NCBI GenBank assembly: GCA_964036315.1
Contig: OZ038478.1
Location: 145,561,065-145,625,064 of the forward strand
DNA from: Acanthosepion esculentum
Lineage: Eukaryota; Mollusca; Cephalopoda; Sepiida; Sepiidae
Direction: 5' to 3'
Length of the DNA: 64,000 nucleotides
Part shown: positions 21,641-33,763 of the stretch, one piece after another
Position numbering within the stretch: the first letter of the stretch is position 1
Layout of the letters: the number at the start of each line of letters is the position of its first letter
Notes under the pieces: model-generated
What the model saw: only the letters and a program-made list of their open reading frames with translations
What the model was told of the DNA's origin: nothing
The model's database searches: none
Translations under genes and position numbers: made by a program

Positions 21641-21882
21641 GAATAACTAGAAAATTCGTTACCGTCGAAATAAATAATAAAAAAATAAAAATGCAACTTG
21701 ACACTGGTTCGGATCTCTCTATCATAAATTTGCATATGTTGAAGAAGTTGGGGAAACCAACTTTAATGAAAACAAAGAAAATCACGAAGTCAGTGACGGG
21801 AGAAAAAATACAATTTGTTGGAGAACTTGTTACAAACGTCACGTTAAATACAAAAACTGAAAAGTTAAACTATTTGTCATAG
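21640..21882 (+). pseudogene. Aspartic protease of gypsy A
   Basis: KFVTVEINNKKIKMQLDTGSDLSIIN carries the intact active-site triad DTG (LDTGSD at about 21697-21714), fused in frame behind the zinc knuckles. The frame closes at 21882, and the downstream homology (LLGTNWITEFQLWDLPINSF) continues in another frame. It would cleave the gag-pol polyprotein. Confidence 0.85.
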
Positions 21883-23310
21883 AAAATACCACGAACTTAC
21901 TTGGTACTAATTGGATAACAGAATTTCAATTATGGGATCTACCGATAAATTCTTTCTGTTACAAGGTAGAAAGTTTTAACTCCGAAGCCGAAAAATTAAT
22001 AGAGAAACTAAAGGAAACATTTCCTACTGTTTTTTCTCTAGGTTTGGGAACGTGTACCAAGATAGAGGCAAAATTCTTTTTAAAAGAAAACGCTCAGGCG
22101 GTATTCAAAAAGAAAAGTGTTCCGTTTGCCTCAATAGAACAGATTGATAAAGAATTGGACAGATTAGAGAAATCCGGTGTACTCAAAAAAGTTGACTATA
22201 GTGATTGGGCAGCTCCGACGGTATACGTGAAAAAAAAGTCTAAAGACATTCGTGTTTGTGCAGATTTTTCGACGGGGTTAAACGCGGCACTCAAACACTA
22301 TAATTATCCTCTACCTACAGCGGAAGAAATATTTGCAAAGCTTAATTGAGGCACAATATTTTCGAAAATAGACTTCAGCGATGCATATCTGCAAATACCG
22401 GTAGAAGAAGAAACGTCTAAACTTTTGTGTATTAACACACATCGGGATCTGTATAAATTTAACAGACTACCTTTTGGGATTAGGGCCGCCCCCGCCATTT
22501 TCTAACAAGTAATGGATTCGATGTTGGGTGGTTTGGATTTCGCAGTAGCGTATCTAGACGACATCCTCATGAGAAGTACAAGTATTGCAGAACACGTGAA
22601 ACATGTCAATGCAGTAGTTTCCAGAATACGGGAGTTTGGATTTAAACTCAAGGAAAGTAAATGCGAGTTTTTCATGGAAAAAGTGAAATATCTGGGCAGA
22701 TCATTGATAAGAATGGTAGAAGGCCAGACCCAGAACGAGCAGTGGCTATAAAAGACATGCCGGCTCCGATTGATATTACAACTTTACAAAGGTTTTGGGA
22801 TTAGATAATTATTACCAAATATACATCCCTAAAATGTTTGATCTGCGGCAACCATTAAATGAATTACTAAAGAAAGGAAAACCCTGGAAGTGGACTAATG
22901 AATGCCAGAAAGCATTTGAAAAGATTTAGGAAGTATTATCCTCGGAATTATTTTTAACCCATTACAACCCGGATTTAGAAATTATAGTAGCTTGCGACGC
23001 AAGTGCGTATGGAGTAGGAGCGTACATTTTACACAAAATGACAGATGGTCAAGTAAAACTAATTGCTCATGCTTCTAGAGCACTACTTCCGGCTGAGAAG
23101 AATTACTCTCAGATAGAGAAAGAGGTGTGAGGAATAATATTTGCAGTAGCGAAATTTCACCGTTTTCTCCACGGTCGACATTTTAAGCTAGAAACCGATC
23201 ATAAGCCTCTAATTTCGATGTTTGGACCGAAAAAGGGTTTGCTGAAGCATACAGCAAACCGACTACAAAGATAGGCTACAATATTGCTAAATTATAACTT
23301 CAGCATGGAG
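21883..23310 (+). pseudogene. Reverse transcriptase and RNase H of gypsy A
   Basis: RT motifs in order: PTVFSLGLGTCTKIEAKF, SVPFASIEQIDKELDRLEKSG, WAAPTVYVKKKSKDIRVCADF, HYNYPLPTAEEIFAKLN, a stop, FSKIDFSDAYLQIPV (catalytic Asp), NRLPFGIRAAPAIF, a stop, and VAYLDDILM (catalytic YLDD intact, 22551-22562). After further frameshifts, RNase H reads IIVACDASAYGVGAY, HASRALLPAEKNYSQIEKE, a stop, and [16 protein letters not shown] with the catalytic D/E/D pattern. It converts element RNA to DNA. At least four in-frame stops. Confidence 0.9.
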
Positions 23311-24660
23311 TACATACCATCGAATAAATTTGGCTATGCTGGTGGGCTGTCCAGCTTAATTCCTAAAAGGAGCGAACCATTAGAAGACACAGTAATTGCT
23401 TCACTGAAATCAGAAGAAGAGCTGAAATTTACTGTGTGTAATTCAGTTCAGGAACTTCCGGTAACTCTAGAAAAAATAAAAGAAGAAGCCACCAGAGACG
23501 AGTATATTTTGAAAGTAAAAGAAAAAATAGCCAAGAGGGACCAGTACATAGCAAATGTGTTTTCGCTTTGCGATTCAGTATTGTTATATAGAGAACGTGT
23601 GGTGATTCCATACACACTCCAAAAACAAATATTAAAAGATTTCCATACTGGTCATCCAGGCAGAACTAGGATGAAGAGCCTAATGCGAAGTTTTGTTTAT
23701 TGGTCGAATATGGACGGGGACATTGAGAACGCAGTAGTAAAATGTAAAGGCTGTGTTTTGGCTGTAAAGGCACCCCAGTAAAATTTAATCCCTGGCCAAA
23801 AACAGACCTAACATGGTCTAGGTTGCATGTGGATTTTGAAGGTCCGCTGAATGAATACCATTACATCATAGTAGTGGATAGTTTCTCAAAATGGCCTGAG
23901 ATACAAAGGATAAGAAAACCGACGACGCAAAGTACGAAAAACCTCCTGCTGGAATTGTTCGCAATGTTTGGTGTAGTAGACACAATTGTGACGGACAACG
24001 GAAGTCAATTTACGTCGAAACAATTTAAAGATTTCTGCAAGGAATACAATTTCGAACATGTTACCACAGCTCCATATCATCCAAGATCAAACGGGTTAGC
24101 TGAAAAATTTGTCGACACCCTTAAAAGAGCTTTAAAGAAAGCTAGGGAAATACCTGCAGATGAAGCCCTACAGAAGTTTCTACAGGTATACAGACTTACC
24201 CCAAATAACGCAACACCAGCCTCACAATCGCGAGCCGAGGTTTGCACGTCGGGTAAGATCTGTCTTAGACAAATTATTACCAAAAAAGACAAAGCCAGAT
24301 ATAGAAAAATTTATTCAAGTTAAGAAATACAATTCTGGTGAAAAAGTATACTTTAAGATATATAAACAGAATAAATCATTCTGGGAGAGTGGAAAAATAG
24401 AAAAGCGGATTGGCAACATGATGTACTTCGTGAAAGGTGAAAAATTCACGTGCAGACGGCACATTAACCAGATCAGACGACGCTCTTCAGACGTGGTTGA
24501 CAGCGCTCCAGTTGAAGAAACACCTATGGAGGTGATTTTTGATACGTTCGATCTTCCAACGCCAGCAACTATGTTACCTGACATACGCGGATCCAAGAGA
24601 AAAAGTAAGCCAACTGACCATTTAAAAATGGATCCAAAACGTAGGAGATACGCTACGATG
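23311..24660 (+). pseudogene. Integrase of gypsy A, nearly complete
   Basis: HHCC zinc domain: DFHTGHPGRTRMKSLMRSFVYW through CKGCVLAVKAP. After a frameshift near 23782 the catalytic core has all three acidic residues: HVDFEGPLNEYHYIIVVDSF (D), TIVTDNGSQFTSKQF (D) and YHPRSNGLAEKFVDTLKRA (E). After another shift near 24240 comes the C-terminal domain: RSVLDKLLPKKTKPD and KVYFKIYKQNKSFWESGKIEK, with a basic tail ending about 24700. It inserts element DNA, giving the 5-bp duplication seen. Confidence 0.9.
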
Positions 24661-24765
24661 TTGCTAAGAAAATTTTTTTGTTTTTTTTTTCTTTTTCTGT
24701 AAAAAAAAAAATAAAATAAAAAAGTAAAACTTTTACTCCTACGGAGTAAAGTTTTAGGAGGGGGG

Positions 24766-24815
24766 GTTACAGTGAAAGACACCTTGTCTAGATAATAGAC
24801 TCTCCCATCACAACA
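24766..24815 (+). repeat. 3' LTR of gypsy A, internally deleted
   Basis: Starts after the polypurine run AGGAGGGGGG, matches the first ~44 bases of the 5' LTR (GTGAAAGACACCTTGTCTAG..CTCCCATC), then jumps directly to the LTR terminus ACAACA. The middle ~167 bp is missing. The AATAT duplication after it shows that the deletion is internal rather than a truncation. Confidence 0.85.
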
Positions 24816-24956
24816 AATATTAAGTGCAAACCTTACCCCAGGCAGTACTTCTCTTTCTGGGTGGATTGGTAATTTTTGCACGATATTGCCGTTAAACCCA
24901 CGTTAATCTGAATTTGTGTCAATTTCAGTAGCGATGTGAGCGCACTGAAAAATACC

Positions 24957-25010
24957 TGCTTTCTGGGCCTTTTGGTTGAAACCAAAAGTGTAGTATCAGT
25001 TTAATCGTAT
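24957..25010 (+). pseudogene. U2 snRNA-like pseudogene fragment
   Basis: TGCTTTCTGGGCCTTTTGG, GA..CAAAAGTGTAGTATC and CAGTTTAAT match the first ~55 nt of U2 snRNA, including GTAGTA, the branch-point pairing segment. About ten bases (TGTTCTTAT in U2) between GTATC and AGTTTAAT are deleted. A pyrimidine tract follows. Too short and mutated to be functional. Confidence 0.65.
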
Positions 25011-25299
25011 TCTCTCGCTCCACTTCTTTCTTTCCTTTTTTTCCTTTCATTTTCTCACTGAAACCAAGTAATGTCTTTTCCCCACTTTCCACGAAATCAA
25101 ATCTAGTGCACGTACATAGCGTGATGTTTAGTTTGTTGCATGTGTGTGTTTGTGTGTGTTGTTTTTCCATGTGTATAATACATGTGTTTATAACTAGTGT
25201 ATATATGCCTGCGCCTATGATTGGATAGTGTATTGTGTAAGATATATGCGTATGTAATGCCATGGGGAGGACGTAAATTCTATAGAAAATATTGACTAA

Positions 25300-25503
25300 T
25301 ATTGCTAATTGGCACACGGGGGAATTGAGCTTAAGAAAATTCGATGATACAGTGAATTGATTTAAAATGCTGGTTTTTAATTAAGAATTCTCGCAACGCT
25401 TAAGATTAATCCAATACGATCATGTTAAGGCATTTTGGCTTAGACGGAAAGTTGCAAAAATCTTGCTAATTGACACACGGAGAAATTGAGCTTAACAAAT
25501 AAC
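25300..25503. repeat. Short direct repeat pair
   Basis: TTGCTAATTGRCACACGG followed by GAATTGAGCTTAA-type sequence occurs at about 25304-25340 and again at about 25463-25499, 159 bp apart. Origin unknown. Confidence 0.6.
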
Positions 25504-25653
25504 ATGTGAGCCTGCCTAGCTGAAATAATTTTCAGACGAGCGACATTCATCAGTTCCCCCATCTGTAACCTCCCAGCTAAAACACGCCGTATTCATTGAT
25601 TCGAACCACATTTATTTCCTTCGTATTCTATTACTAAGGAGAAAATTCCGCCT

Positions 25654-25742
25654 GGAGAGCCGAGTTCGGATTTCAGTCGAGTTCATTATATTCACTTATA
25701 TTCACTTACGTGTTAATATCCTTGGGAAAGGTATGAATCCAT
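25654..25742 (+). repeat. Tail of the 5S-derived repeat, inverted, 5S head missing
   Basis: Same landmarks as the tails at 17.5 and 18.1 kb in opposite orientation: GAGCCGAGTTCGGATTTCAG, TATATTCACTTACGTG and CCTTGGGAAAGGTATGAATCC. A short TATATTCACT duplication is inside it. Confidence 0.6.
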
Positions 25743-25929
25743 CATTTCTCCCTCCTCCAGCTATGGATAATAGCAAGACACACTTGAACCTTGTGTGGCA
25801 ACCAGTCTATGACAAGGAAAAAAGCTGAATTCAATACCAGCCCTGAAGGGCCAGGTGATCTTGCCCAGGAAACACCACGGCTAATGCGGCTGGAGTAGAT
25901 GTGGTGATCGTGATCGCGAAGTTCCACAC

Positions 25930-26070
25930 GGATAACCATTTCCCAACAACTGTTGCTTTGGGGCATAAAATCAGAGGCAGTTGCTTTCCCGACCACGACA
26001 ATCTTAACCGCTTCAAGTCTAGGATTAACCGTTATTATCTCTCATATCTGCATAAGCTGCGCCTCTTACA
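25930..26070 (+). pseudogene. LINE 3' coding end fragment
   Basis: FPTTVALGHKIRGSCFPDHDNLNRFKSRINRYYLSYL matches the closing segment of the LINE family at 3.4-4.1 and 13.5-13.8 kb (WNxxPxxCFPDxYNLxxFKxxVNRYL). Upstream coding sequence is lost. Confidence 0.65.
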
Positions 26071-26439
26071 TTTACCGCTCACACAACAACTGCCATCTGT
26101 AATTCTCTACCTTGAGTGGCCCTTTGGGGCTTATATAAGGTGGAAATTTGTGAAATAAAAAACACGGCATTGGACACTAATATATACCTGTATTCTCGCG
26201 TACGTAGAAAGAGCAAAAACAATAGTAGCATATTTTATACCATGCCTCTTGCACTGGAAGAGTTTTCGGTAGAATAACGTCAGACTTCGCTCCATCGCAT
26301 TTTTTCCGGCTTCACCCCATGTAAGACAGTAATACCACTAAGAGACAATGTGTTACTGGGTGTGAAACGAAGCCTTATGGAGGAGCGAGAACAATAGAAT
26401 AGTAATCAGGACGACGGTAGAAAACGATTAACATAGCAT

Positions 26440-26990
26440 TCAAATTTTTTGAAGATTAAACTCTAAATGTTTCTGGAAAACAAGAAGCTGAAAGAGAGTT
26501 CCATAAACGAGAAGTGTGAAAAAACGATTAGCATAGAACTTACGGTTACGGTTACATGTGAGTAATCCAACTGTAGATTTGTTGCTGATCTAGTACTGCG
26601 CTTAAATTCATAAAGTCTAGCTACCATAGCAAAGAGGTCATCCAAAGAATTACTATGAAATTATTTATAGAAATTGCACAAGGAAACAACTTTATGGCAG
26701 TGGGAATGTGACTGAAGCCGAGACGCCAAGTCAGGACCAATAATATTTCTGATTCTTCTTATTTATATCTCTAAATATAAAACAGGAGCATCAGATCATA
26801 TGTGACAGCAATATTTGAGGCAGAGACCAATGGTAGGCATATATATGTAAGATAGATCCAAATTCTCTACCACGACAAAGTGAACCAACTTTATTGGCAG
26901 CTGACTTAGCAATGAATTCAATATCACCTTTCCACTTCATGTCAGCCAGGAATGTTAGCCCGATAAAGTACAACGAGTACCTATTCTATC
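26440..26990 (-). pseudogene. LINE RT C-terminal fragment
   Basis: Minus strand: LIGLTFLADMKWKGDIEFIAKSAANKVGSLCRGREF, then degraded sequence and DDLFAMVARLYEFKRSTRSA. These align with LLGLTLSADLRWNKYIES..KVGSLCRARKF and EELFSLVPRPREFKRPTRLA of the 3.4-kb LINE, so it is the same family in the opposite orientation. Multiple frameshifts. Confidence 0.7.
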
Positions 26991-27089
26991 GGGTGTGATT
27001 TAGTAATTTGTTTGGGTTAATTTATTTTACTTATTTTATTGTCATTTTATTTATTTATTTTCTTTTATTAGTTTTCGATTTTTAAGTAA

Positions 27090-27640
27090 CGTAGTAAAAA
27101 TTGTTTTCATGTCTGCATTTTGAGATGAGCTCGGATCATTTATTTAATAATTTATTTTGATCTGGGAAGGCTATTTTTTCCTCCAAGCAAAGTTTACAAC
27201 TTTTTGATTGGTTGTTGCAGGCTGATGATCTTTTTCTTGTTTTCAAAGATATTTTTGGTGTAATGTGCGTTTTGTTTTTAATTTCCCATATATACTTAGA
27301 AAGCATTGTGCTGTTCGCGTATTTACTATTTGTGAAAGATGTTTCGTGTGCGTAATTTCTTTGTTTCCAGGGTTCTTCAGTTACTCCTATGTATACTTTT
27401 TCTTCTTTATCTGGTGATTTTATCGTGGCTTGGTTTATTACGTTGTTTTTTAAGCAATTACCGTTTAAGGGACATTCGTTCTTTATTCTGCAGTTACACG
27501 TAATTCAATTTGTTCGTGTGGTTTGTTGATAGTTTTATAGTTGTGTTTTTTTATTATTTGTGCCATGTTCTCGGTGCAACTGTAGGTGAATTTATTGTGT
27601 GTTGAATATGTTGTGCAGGGTGCTTGATTCCGGGAAGTGT
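27090..27640 (-). pseudogene. PLE GIY-YIG endonuclease part
   Basis: On the minus strand: FTYSCTENMAQIIKKHN, CRIKNECPLNGNCLKNNVINQ, EEKVYIGVTEEPWKQR, HETSFTNSKYANSTMLSKYIWEIK, SKSCKLCLEEK and finally SELISKCRHENNF. This is the Cys-rich linker plus GIY-YIG nuclease of a Neptune-type PLE, mostly open apart from one or two shifts. Upstream coding sequence (LHNIFNT) runs directly into the 40-bp minisatellite; an RT fragment of PLE type on the same strand lies on the far side (35.05-35.44 kb). Confidence 0.85.
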
Positions 27641-27649
27641 TCGTATATT

Positions 27650-30600
27650 CTTGTATATGAATTATCCTTCAAATAATGACATACTATTTTATATGACGTA
27701 TCGTTTATATGAAGTATCCTTGAAATAAGAAGACATATAAAATTTTATATGAATTATCATTGAAGTAATAAGTCATATAATCTTATATATGAAGTAATAT
27801 TGAAGTAAAAACCATATAATCTTTTATATCAAGTATATTTGAAGGAATGTCATATTATCTTTTATATGAATTATCCTTGAAGTAATAAGTCATATAAGCT
27901 TTTAGAAGAAATATCCTTGAAGTAATATGTCATATAATATTATACTTGAATTATCCTTTAATAAGTCATATACATTTTTAAATGAATTATTCTTGAAGTA
28001 ATAAGCCATATAATATTTTATATGAAGTAGACTTGAAGTAATTTCATATAATATTTTATACGAAGTACGTAGAAGTAATTAGTTATGAATTTTTTTATAT
28101 GAAGTATTCTTGAAGTTCTAAGTCATATAATCTTATATATGAAGTATCCTTTAAGTAATCAGTATATAATATTTGATACGAAATATCGTTGAAATAATAA
28201 GTCATATAATATTTTATAGGAAATATCCTTGAATTAATAAGTCATGCAATCTATTATATGAATTACCCTTGAAGTAATAAGTCAAATAATCTTTTATATG
28301 AAGAATCATTGAAGTAGTAAGTCATATAATGATTTATATAAAGTAATGTTGAAATAATAAAACATATAATCTTTTATATAAAGTATCGTTGAAGTAATAA
28401 TTCATATAATGTTTTATATTAAGTATCAATGAAGTAATAAGTCATACAATCTTTCATATGAAGTAAGATATACGTAATAAGTCATATAATCATTTATATG
28501 AATTATCCTCGAAGTAATAAGTCATATAAACTTTTTATGAAGAATCATTGAAGTAATAAGTCATATAATCTTTTATATCAATTATATTTGAGGTAATAAG
28601 TCATGAAATCTTTATATGAAGTCGCGTTGAAATAATAATTGTTATAATATTTTATATTAATTATCCTTGAAGTAATAAGTCATATAATCATTTATATGAA
28701 ATATCCTTGAAGTAATAAAATATATAATATTTTATGTGAATTATCCTTGAAGTAAAAAGCTATATAATATTATATATGAAGTACTTTCATATAATCTTTT
28801 ATATGAAGTACGTTGAAGTAATTAGTTGTATAATATTAATATGAAGGATCCTTGAAAAAATAAGTCATATAATCTTATTGAAGTAAAAAAACATAATGTT
28901 TGAGAGAAGATATCGTTGAAGTAATAAGTCATATAATATTTTATATGAAATATCGTTGAAGTAATACGACCCATAATCTTATATATGAAGTATCCTGGAA
29001 GTAATAATACATATAATCTTTTATCTGAAGTATACTTAAAGTAAAAATCATATAGGCTTTTATTTGAAGTGTCGTTGAAGTAATAAATCATATAAACTTT
29101 TATGTGAATATTCTTGAAGTGATAATTCATATAATCTTTTATAAGAATTTTCCTTGAAGTAATAAGACATATAATGCTTGATATGTATTATCGTTGAACA
29201 AATAGACATATAATGTTTGATATGTAGTAACGTTGACGTAATAAGTCGTACAATCCTTTATATGAAGTATCGTCGAAGTAATAAGTTATATAAACTCATA
29301 AATATAGTATCCCTGAAGGAATAAGTCATAAAATATTTCATGTAAATTTTCCTTGAAGTAATGTCATATAATCTTCTATAAGAATTATACTTGAAGTAAT
29401 AAATCATATTATCTTTTTTATGACGTATCTTATCAGTAACAAGTCATGTAATCTTTTATACGATGTATCGATGAATTAAGAATAATATAATCTTTTATAT
29501 AAATTATCCTTGAAATAATAAGCCATATAATATTTTATATGAAGTATCCTTAAAGTAATACGACTTATAATCTTTTATATAAAGTATCCTTGAAGTAAGA
29601 AGTCATATACAGTTTTATACGAAGTATTCTCAAAGTAATAAATCATATAAAATTCATATAAAGTATCATTTGAGTAGTAAGGCATATAATATTTGATATG
29701 AAATGTCGTTGAAATAATAAGTCATATAATATTATATAAGAATGATACTTGATGTAATAAGTTATATATTATTTTATATAAATTATCTTGAAATAATAAG
29801 TCATATAATTTTTTATATGAATTATGCTTGAATGAAGACATATTACATTTTATATGAATTACACTTGACGTAAAAAGTTATATAGCATTTTATATGAAGT
29901 ATCTTTGAAGTAATTAGCCATATAATCTTTAATAAGAAGTATGCTTGAAGACATATATTATTTTATCATTGAACAATTAAATCATAATCTTTATATGAAG
30001 TGTGCTTGAATGAATAAGTCATATAATCTTTTATATGAAGTATCCTTGAAAAAATAAGTCATGTAGTATTTTATATGAATTATACTTGAAGTAATGTCAT
30101 ATGCACTTTTATATGAATTAACCTTGAAGTAATAAGTCATATAATCTTTACATGAAATATCCTTGACGTAATGTTATATAATTTTTATATTAATTATTGT
30201 TGAAGTAATAAGTCATATAACATTTTACATGAAGTAAACTCGAAGTAATAAGTCATATATTATTTTATCATTGAACAGTTAAATCATAATCTTTATATGA
30301 AGTGTGCTTCAATGAATAAGTCATATAATCTTTTATATGACGTATCCTTTAAGTAATAAGTCATATAATGTTTGATATGAAGTATTCTTGAAGTAATAAG
30401 TAGTATAATAATATATATGAAGTATCACTGAAGTAATAAGCCATATAATCTGTTTTATGTAGTACTGATGAAGAAATAGTAATATAATCTTTTGTATGAA
30501 GCATCGTCGAAGTAATAAGTCATATCGTATTTTATATAAAGTATACTTGAAATAATAAGATATATAATCTTTTATATGAATTTCCCCTGGCGTAATGTCA

Positions 30601-33084
30601 CATAATCTATTATATGAAGTATTCTTGATGTAATACGTCATATAATCCTTTCAATAAATTATCGTTGAATTAATAAGTCATATAATCTTTAATATGCAAT
30701 AAGGCATATAATTTTTTGTATGTATTATCCTTGAACTAATAAGTGGCATAATCTTTTGTATGAAGTATCGTTGAAGTAATAGTCATATTATTTTCTATAT
30801 GAATTTACCTTGAAGTAATGTCATATAATCTTTTATATGAAGTATCGTTGGAGTAATAAAATATATAATCAGTTATATGATTTTTCCTTCAATTAATAAG
30901 TCATATAACCTTTTATATGGATTGTCCTTGAAATAATAAATCATATAATGTTTTATATAAATTATAGTTGAAGTACTATGTCATATAATTTTACATGAAG
31001 TACCGTTGAAGTAATAATTTATATATTTTTAGGTTAAGTATCCTGGAAATAATAAGGCTTATAAAGTTTTATATGATTTATCCTTGAAGCAATAATTCAT
31101 ATAATTTTTTATATGAAGTATCATTGAAATAATAAGTCATATAAGCTTTATATGGACTCTCGTTGAAATAATAATTTATGTAATCTTTTATATGAATTAT
31201 CCTTCATTTAATAAGCATTATAAACTTTTATATGAATATCTTGAATTAATAATTCATATAATCTGTTATATAAAGTACCGTTGAATTAATAAATCATATA
31301 ATCTTTTATATGAAATATCGTTGACGTAATATGTCATATAATCTTTTATATGAATTATCCTTAAAGTACAAATTCATATGATATTTTATATGATGCATAC
31401 TTGAAGTAATAAGTCATATAATCTTTTATATGAATTATCCTTGAAGTAATAAATCATAAAATCTCTTTTAAGAAGTATCGATGAAGTAGTAAGTCGCATA
31501 ATCTTTTATATGAATTATTCTTGAGTAATGTCATATATTTTTATATAAAGTATCAGTGAAGGAATACTCATATATTCTTTTATGTGGAGTATCTTTCCAG
31601 TAACAAGTCATACAATCTTTTATATGCAGTATCCTTGAAACAATAATTCATATAATCTTTTATATGAAGTATCATTGGAATAATAAGTCATATAATCTTT
31701 CATGTGAACTATCGCTGAAGTAATAATTCATAATAGTCTTATATAATGCTATATGAATTGTCCTTGCATTAATAAGCCATATAACCTTTTATATGATACA
31801 TCGTTGAAGTAATGTCACATAATCTTATATATCAGGTATGGCTGAAGTAATAAGTTAAATAACCTTTTATATAAATTATGCTTTTAGTAATAAATCATAT
31901 AATCTTTTATATGAAGCATCGTTGAAGTAATAAATCATATCATCTTTTATAAGAATTATCCTTCATTTATTGATTCATATAATTTATATATAAATTATCC
32001 TTGAAGTAATCAGTCATATACTCTTTTATATGAAGTATTGTTGAAGTAATAATTCATATAATCTTTTATATGAATTATCTTTGAAGTAATAAATTATATA
32101 ATAATTTATATGAAGAATAGTTGAAATAATATGTCATGTAATCTTTTATATGAATTATCTTTGAAGTAATGTCAAATACTTTTCATGTGAAGTATAGTTG
32201 AATTACTAATCATATATTCTTTTATGTGAAGTATCTTTGAGGTAATAAGTCATATAATCATTTATTTGCAGTATCCTTGAAATAAATCATATATTTTTTT
32301 ATTTGAATTATCCTTGAAGTAATGATATATATTCTTTTATATGCATATAACAAATCATATAATATTTGATATGAAGTATCCTTGAAGTATTAAGTCATAT
32401 AATTTTTATATGAATTATCCTTGAAGTGATAAGTCATATATCTTTTATACGAAGTATCATTGAAATAAGAAGTCTTATGATCTTTCATATGAACTATCGT
32501 TGAAGTAATAATTCGTATAATCTTGTATATGGATAATCCTGTAATTAATAAGCCATATAATCTTTTATATGATGCATCGCTGAAGTAATAATTTAAATAA
32601 TCTTTTAAATGGAGTATCGTTTTAGTAATAAGTCATATAATCTTTTATATGAAGTATACGTATATTGAAGCTGATATAATCTCTTATATGAATTATCCTT
32701 TAAGTAGTAAATCATATTATCTTTTATATGAATTATCCTTCATTTATTAATTCATATGATCTTTTATATGAATTATCCTTGAAGTAATAATTTATATAAT
32801 CTTTTATATGAAATATCTTTGAAATAATAATTCATATAATTTTTTATATGAATTATCTTTGACGTAATAAACCATATAATCTTTTATATGAAATCTCGTT
32901 GAAATAATAAGTCATATAATATTATATAAGATTTATCCTTGAAGTAATATTATATAATCTTTTATCTGAAGTATCCTTTAATTAATAACTCTTATAATGT
33001 TATATGAAGTATTGTGGAAGTAATAAGTAATATTTTATATACAATATCCTTGGTGTAATAAATCATATAATCTTTTATATGAAA
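27650..33084. repeat. 40-bp AT-rich minisatellite, main block
   Basis: Unit about 40 bp, consensus TATCCTTGAAGTAATAAGTC followed by ATATAATCTTTTATATGAAT. Roughly 135 diverged copies. Each unit holds the inverted repeat CATATAA-TCTT-TTATATG, so single strands can form hairpins at 40-bp spacing. Open frames seen here are by-products of the repeat. It is split from the right block by a Helitron. Confidence 0.95.
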
Positions 33085-33763
33085 CTAGCAGCATGGCCCG
33101 GCGTTGTCCGTGCTTGATTCAAAAATCGTACGACTGATACAGCAATTGCTATCATTTGACTGCGATTTGTTTCTAAGCTCTATACTAAACATTAAATCTG
33201 TTACGAAAAAAGAACTAAACAAAATGAACACAAAACTATCAGCTTTAAAAAATGACACGTAACTGGAAAAACCGAATGAAAAAAGAATGTTAACAATAAA
33301 TACTTTTTCACACCCAACGCAGTTCTGCGGAATCAGAATCAACGTTGAGTTTAAGCAAGCGAATGAGCCAATTGGATTAAAGTGCCATGCAGATTTAAAT
33401 TTTTCGCACTTGTGACGAATGCAGCTATTGATTTTTTTTTGCATGCTAGCATGCTAGTTAACATTTGTGTCAGTCAACTGTTGGCTCTCACGCTGACCAA
33501 TAGAATCTTCCTGCCTCTTCGTGGCAGCCAGGTATAGGCTCTCACACTGGCCAGTAGAGAATGGCCGCAATCTACATGAAAACTGCCGTAGAAGCATGAA
33601 AAAATCGATTATTTCAACTATCGATGGGAGTTGGGAAATGAAAAGTCGGTTTTGGTTTTTCTTAACTTGAAGCATGTGCATGTAAATCTTGGTGCAAATC
33701 CGTCGAAAATTGCGGCCGTTCATTCGTTACACACACACACATCCTGCCTTTTATAGATAGAGA
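33085..33763 (-). mobile_element. Non-autonomous Helitron, 679 bp, complete
   Basis: On the minus strand it starts TCTCTATCTATAAAAGGCAG (5' TC terminus) and ends CAACGCCGGGCCATGCTGCTAG (CTAG 3' terminus; part of a GC-rich hairpin lies just upstream). It is inserted exactly between A (33084) and T (33764); removing it restores the satellite motif GAAATATCGTTGAC. There is no Rep or helicase coding sequence, only short non-conserved frames. Helitrons insert at AT without target duplication, which fits. Confidence 0.92.

Larger units (their letters stand above)
20105..24815 (+). mobile_element. Ty3/gypsy (Mag-like) LTR retrotransposon A
   Basis: Complete from LTR to LTR and flanked by the 5-bp target duplication AATAT (20100-20104 and 24816-24820). 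The order is 5' LTR, repeated leader with primer-binding site, gag, protease, RT, RNase H, integrase, polypurine tract, 3' LTR. Gag-pol is interrupted by at least five frameshifts and several stops, so it cannot move by itself. It is related to element B at 40-51.5 kb across the whole polyprotein, but clearly a different family. Confidence 0.93.

Noticed and set aside
25595..25625. tRNA B-box-like GGTTCGAATC on the minus strand
   Set aside because: No A box at the right distance and no foldable tRNA around it.
33085..33723. Minus-strand frames of 119 and 89 codons inside the Helitron
   Set aside because: They lie in a non-autonomous element and show no Rep, helicase or other known domain.
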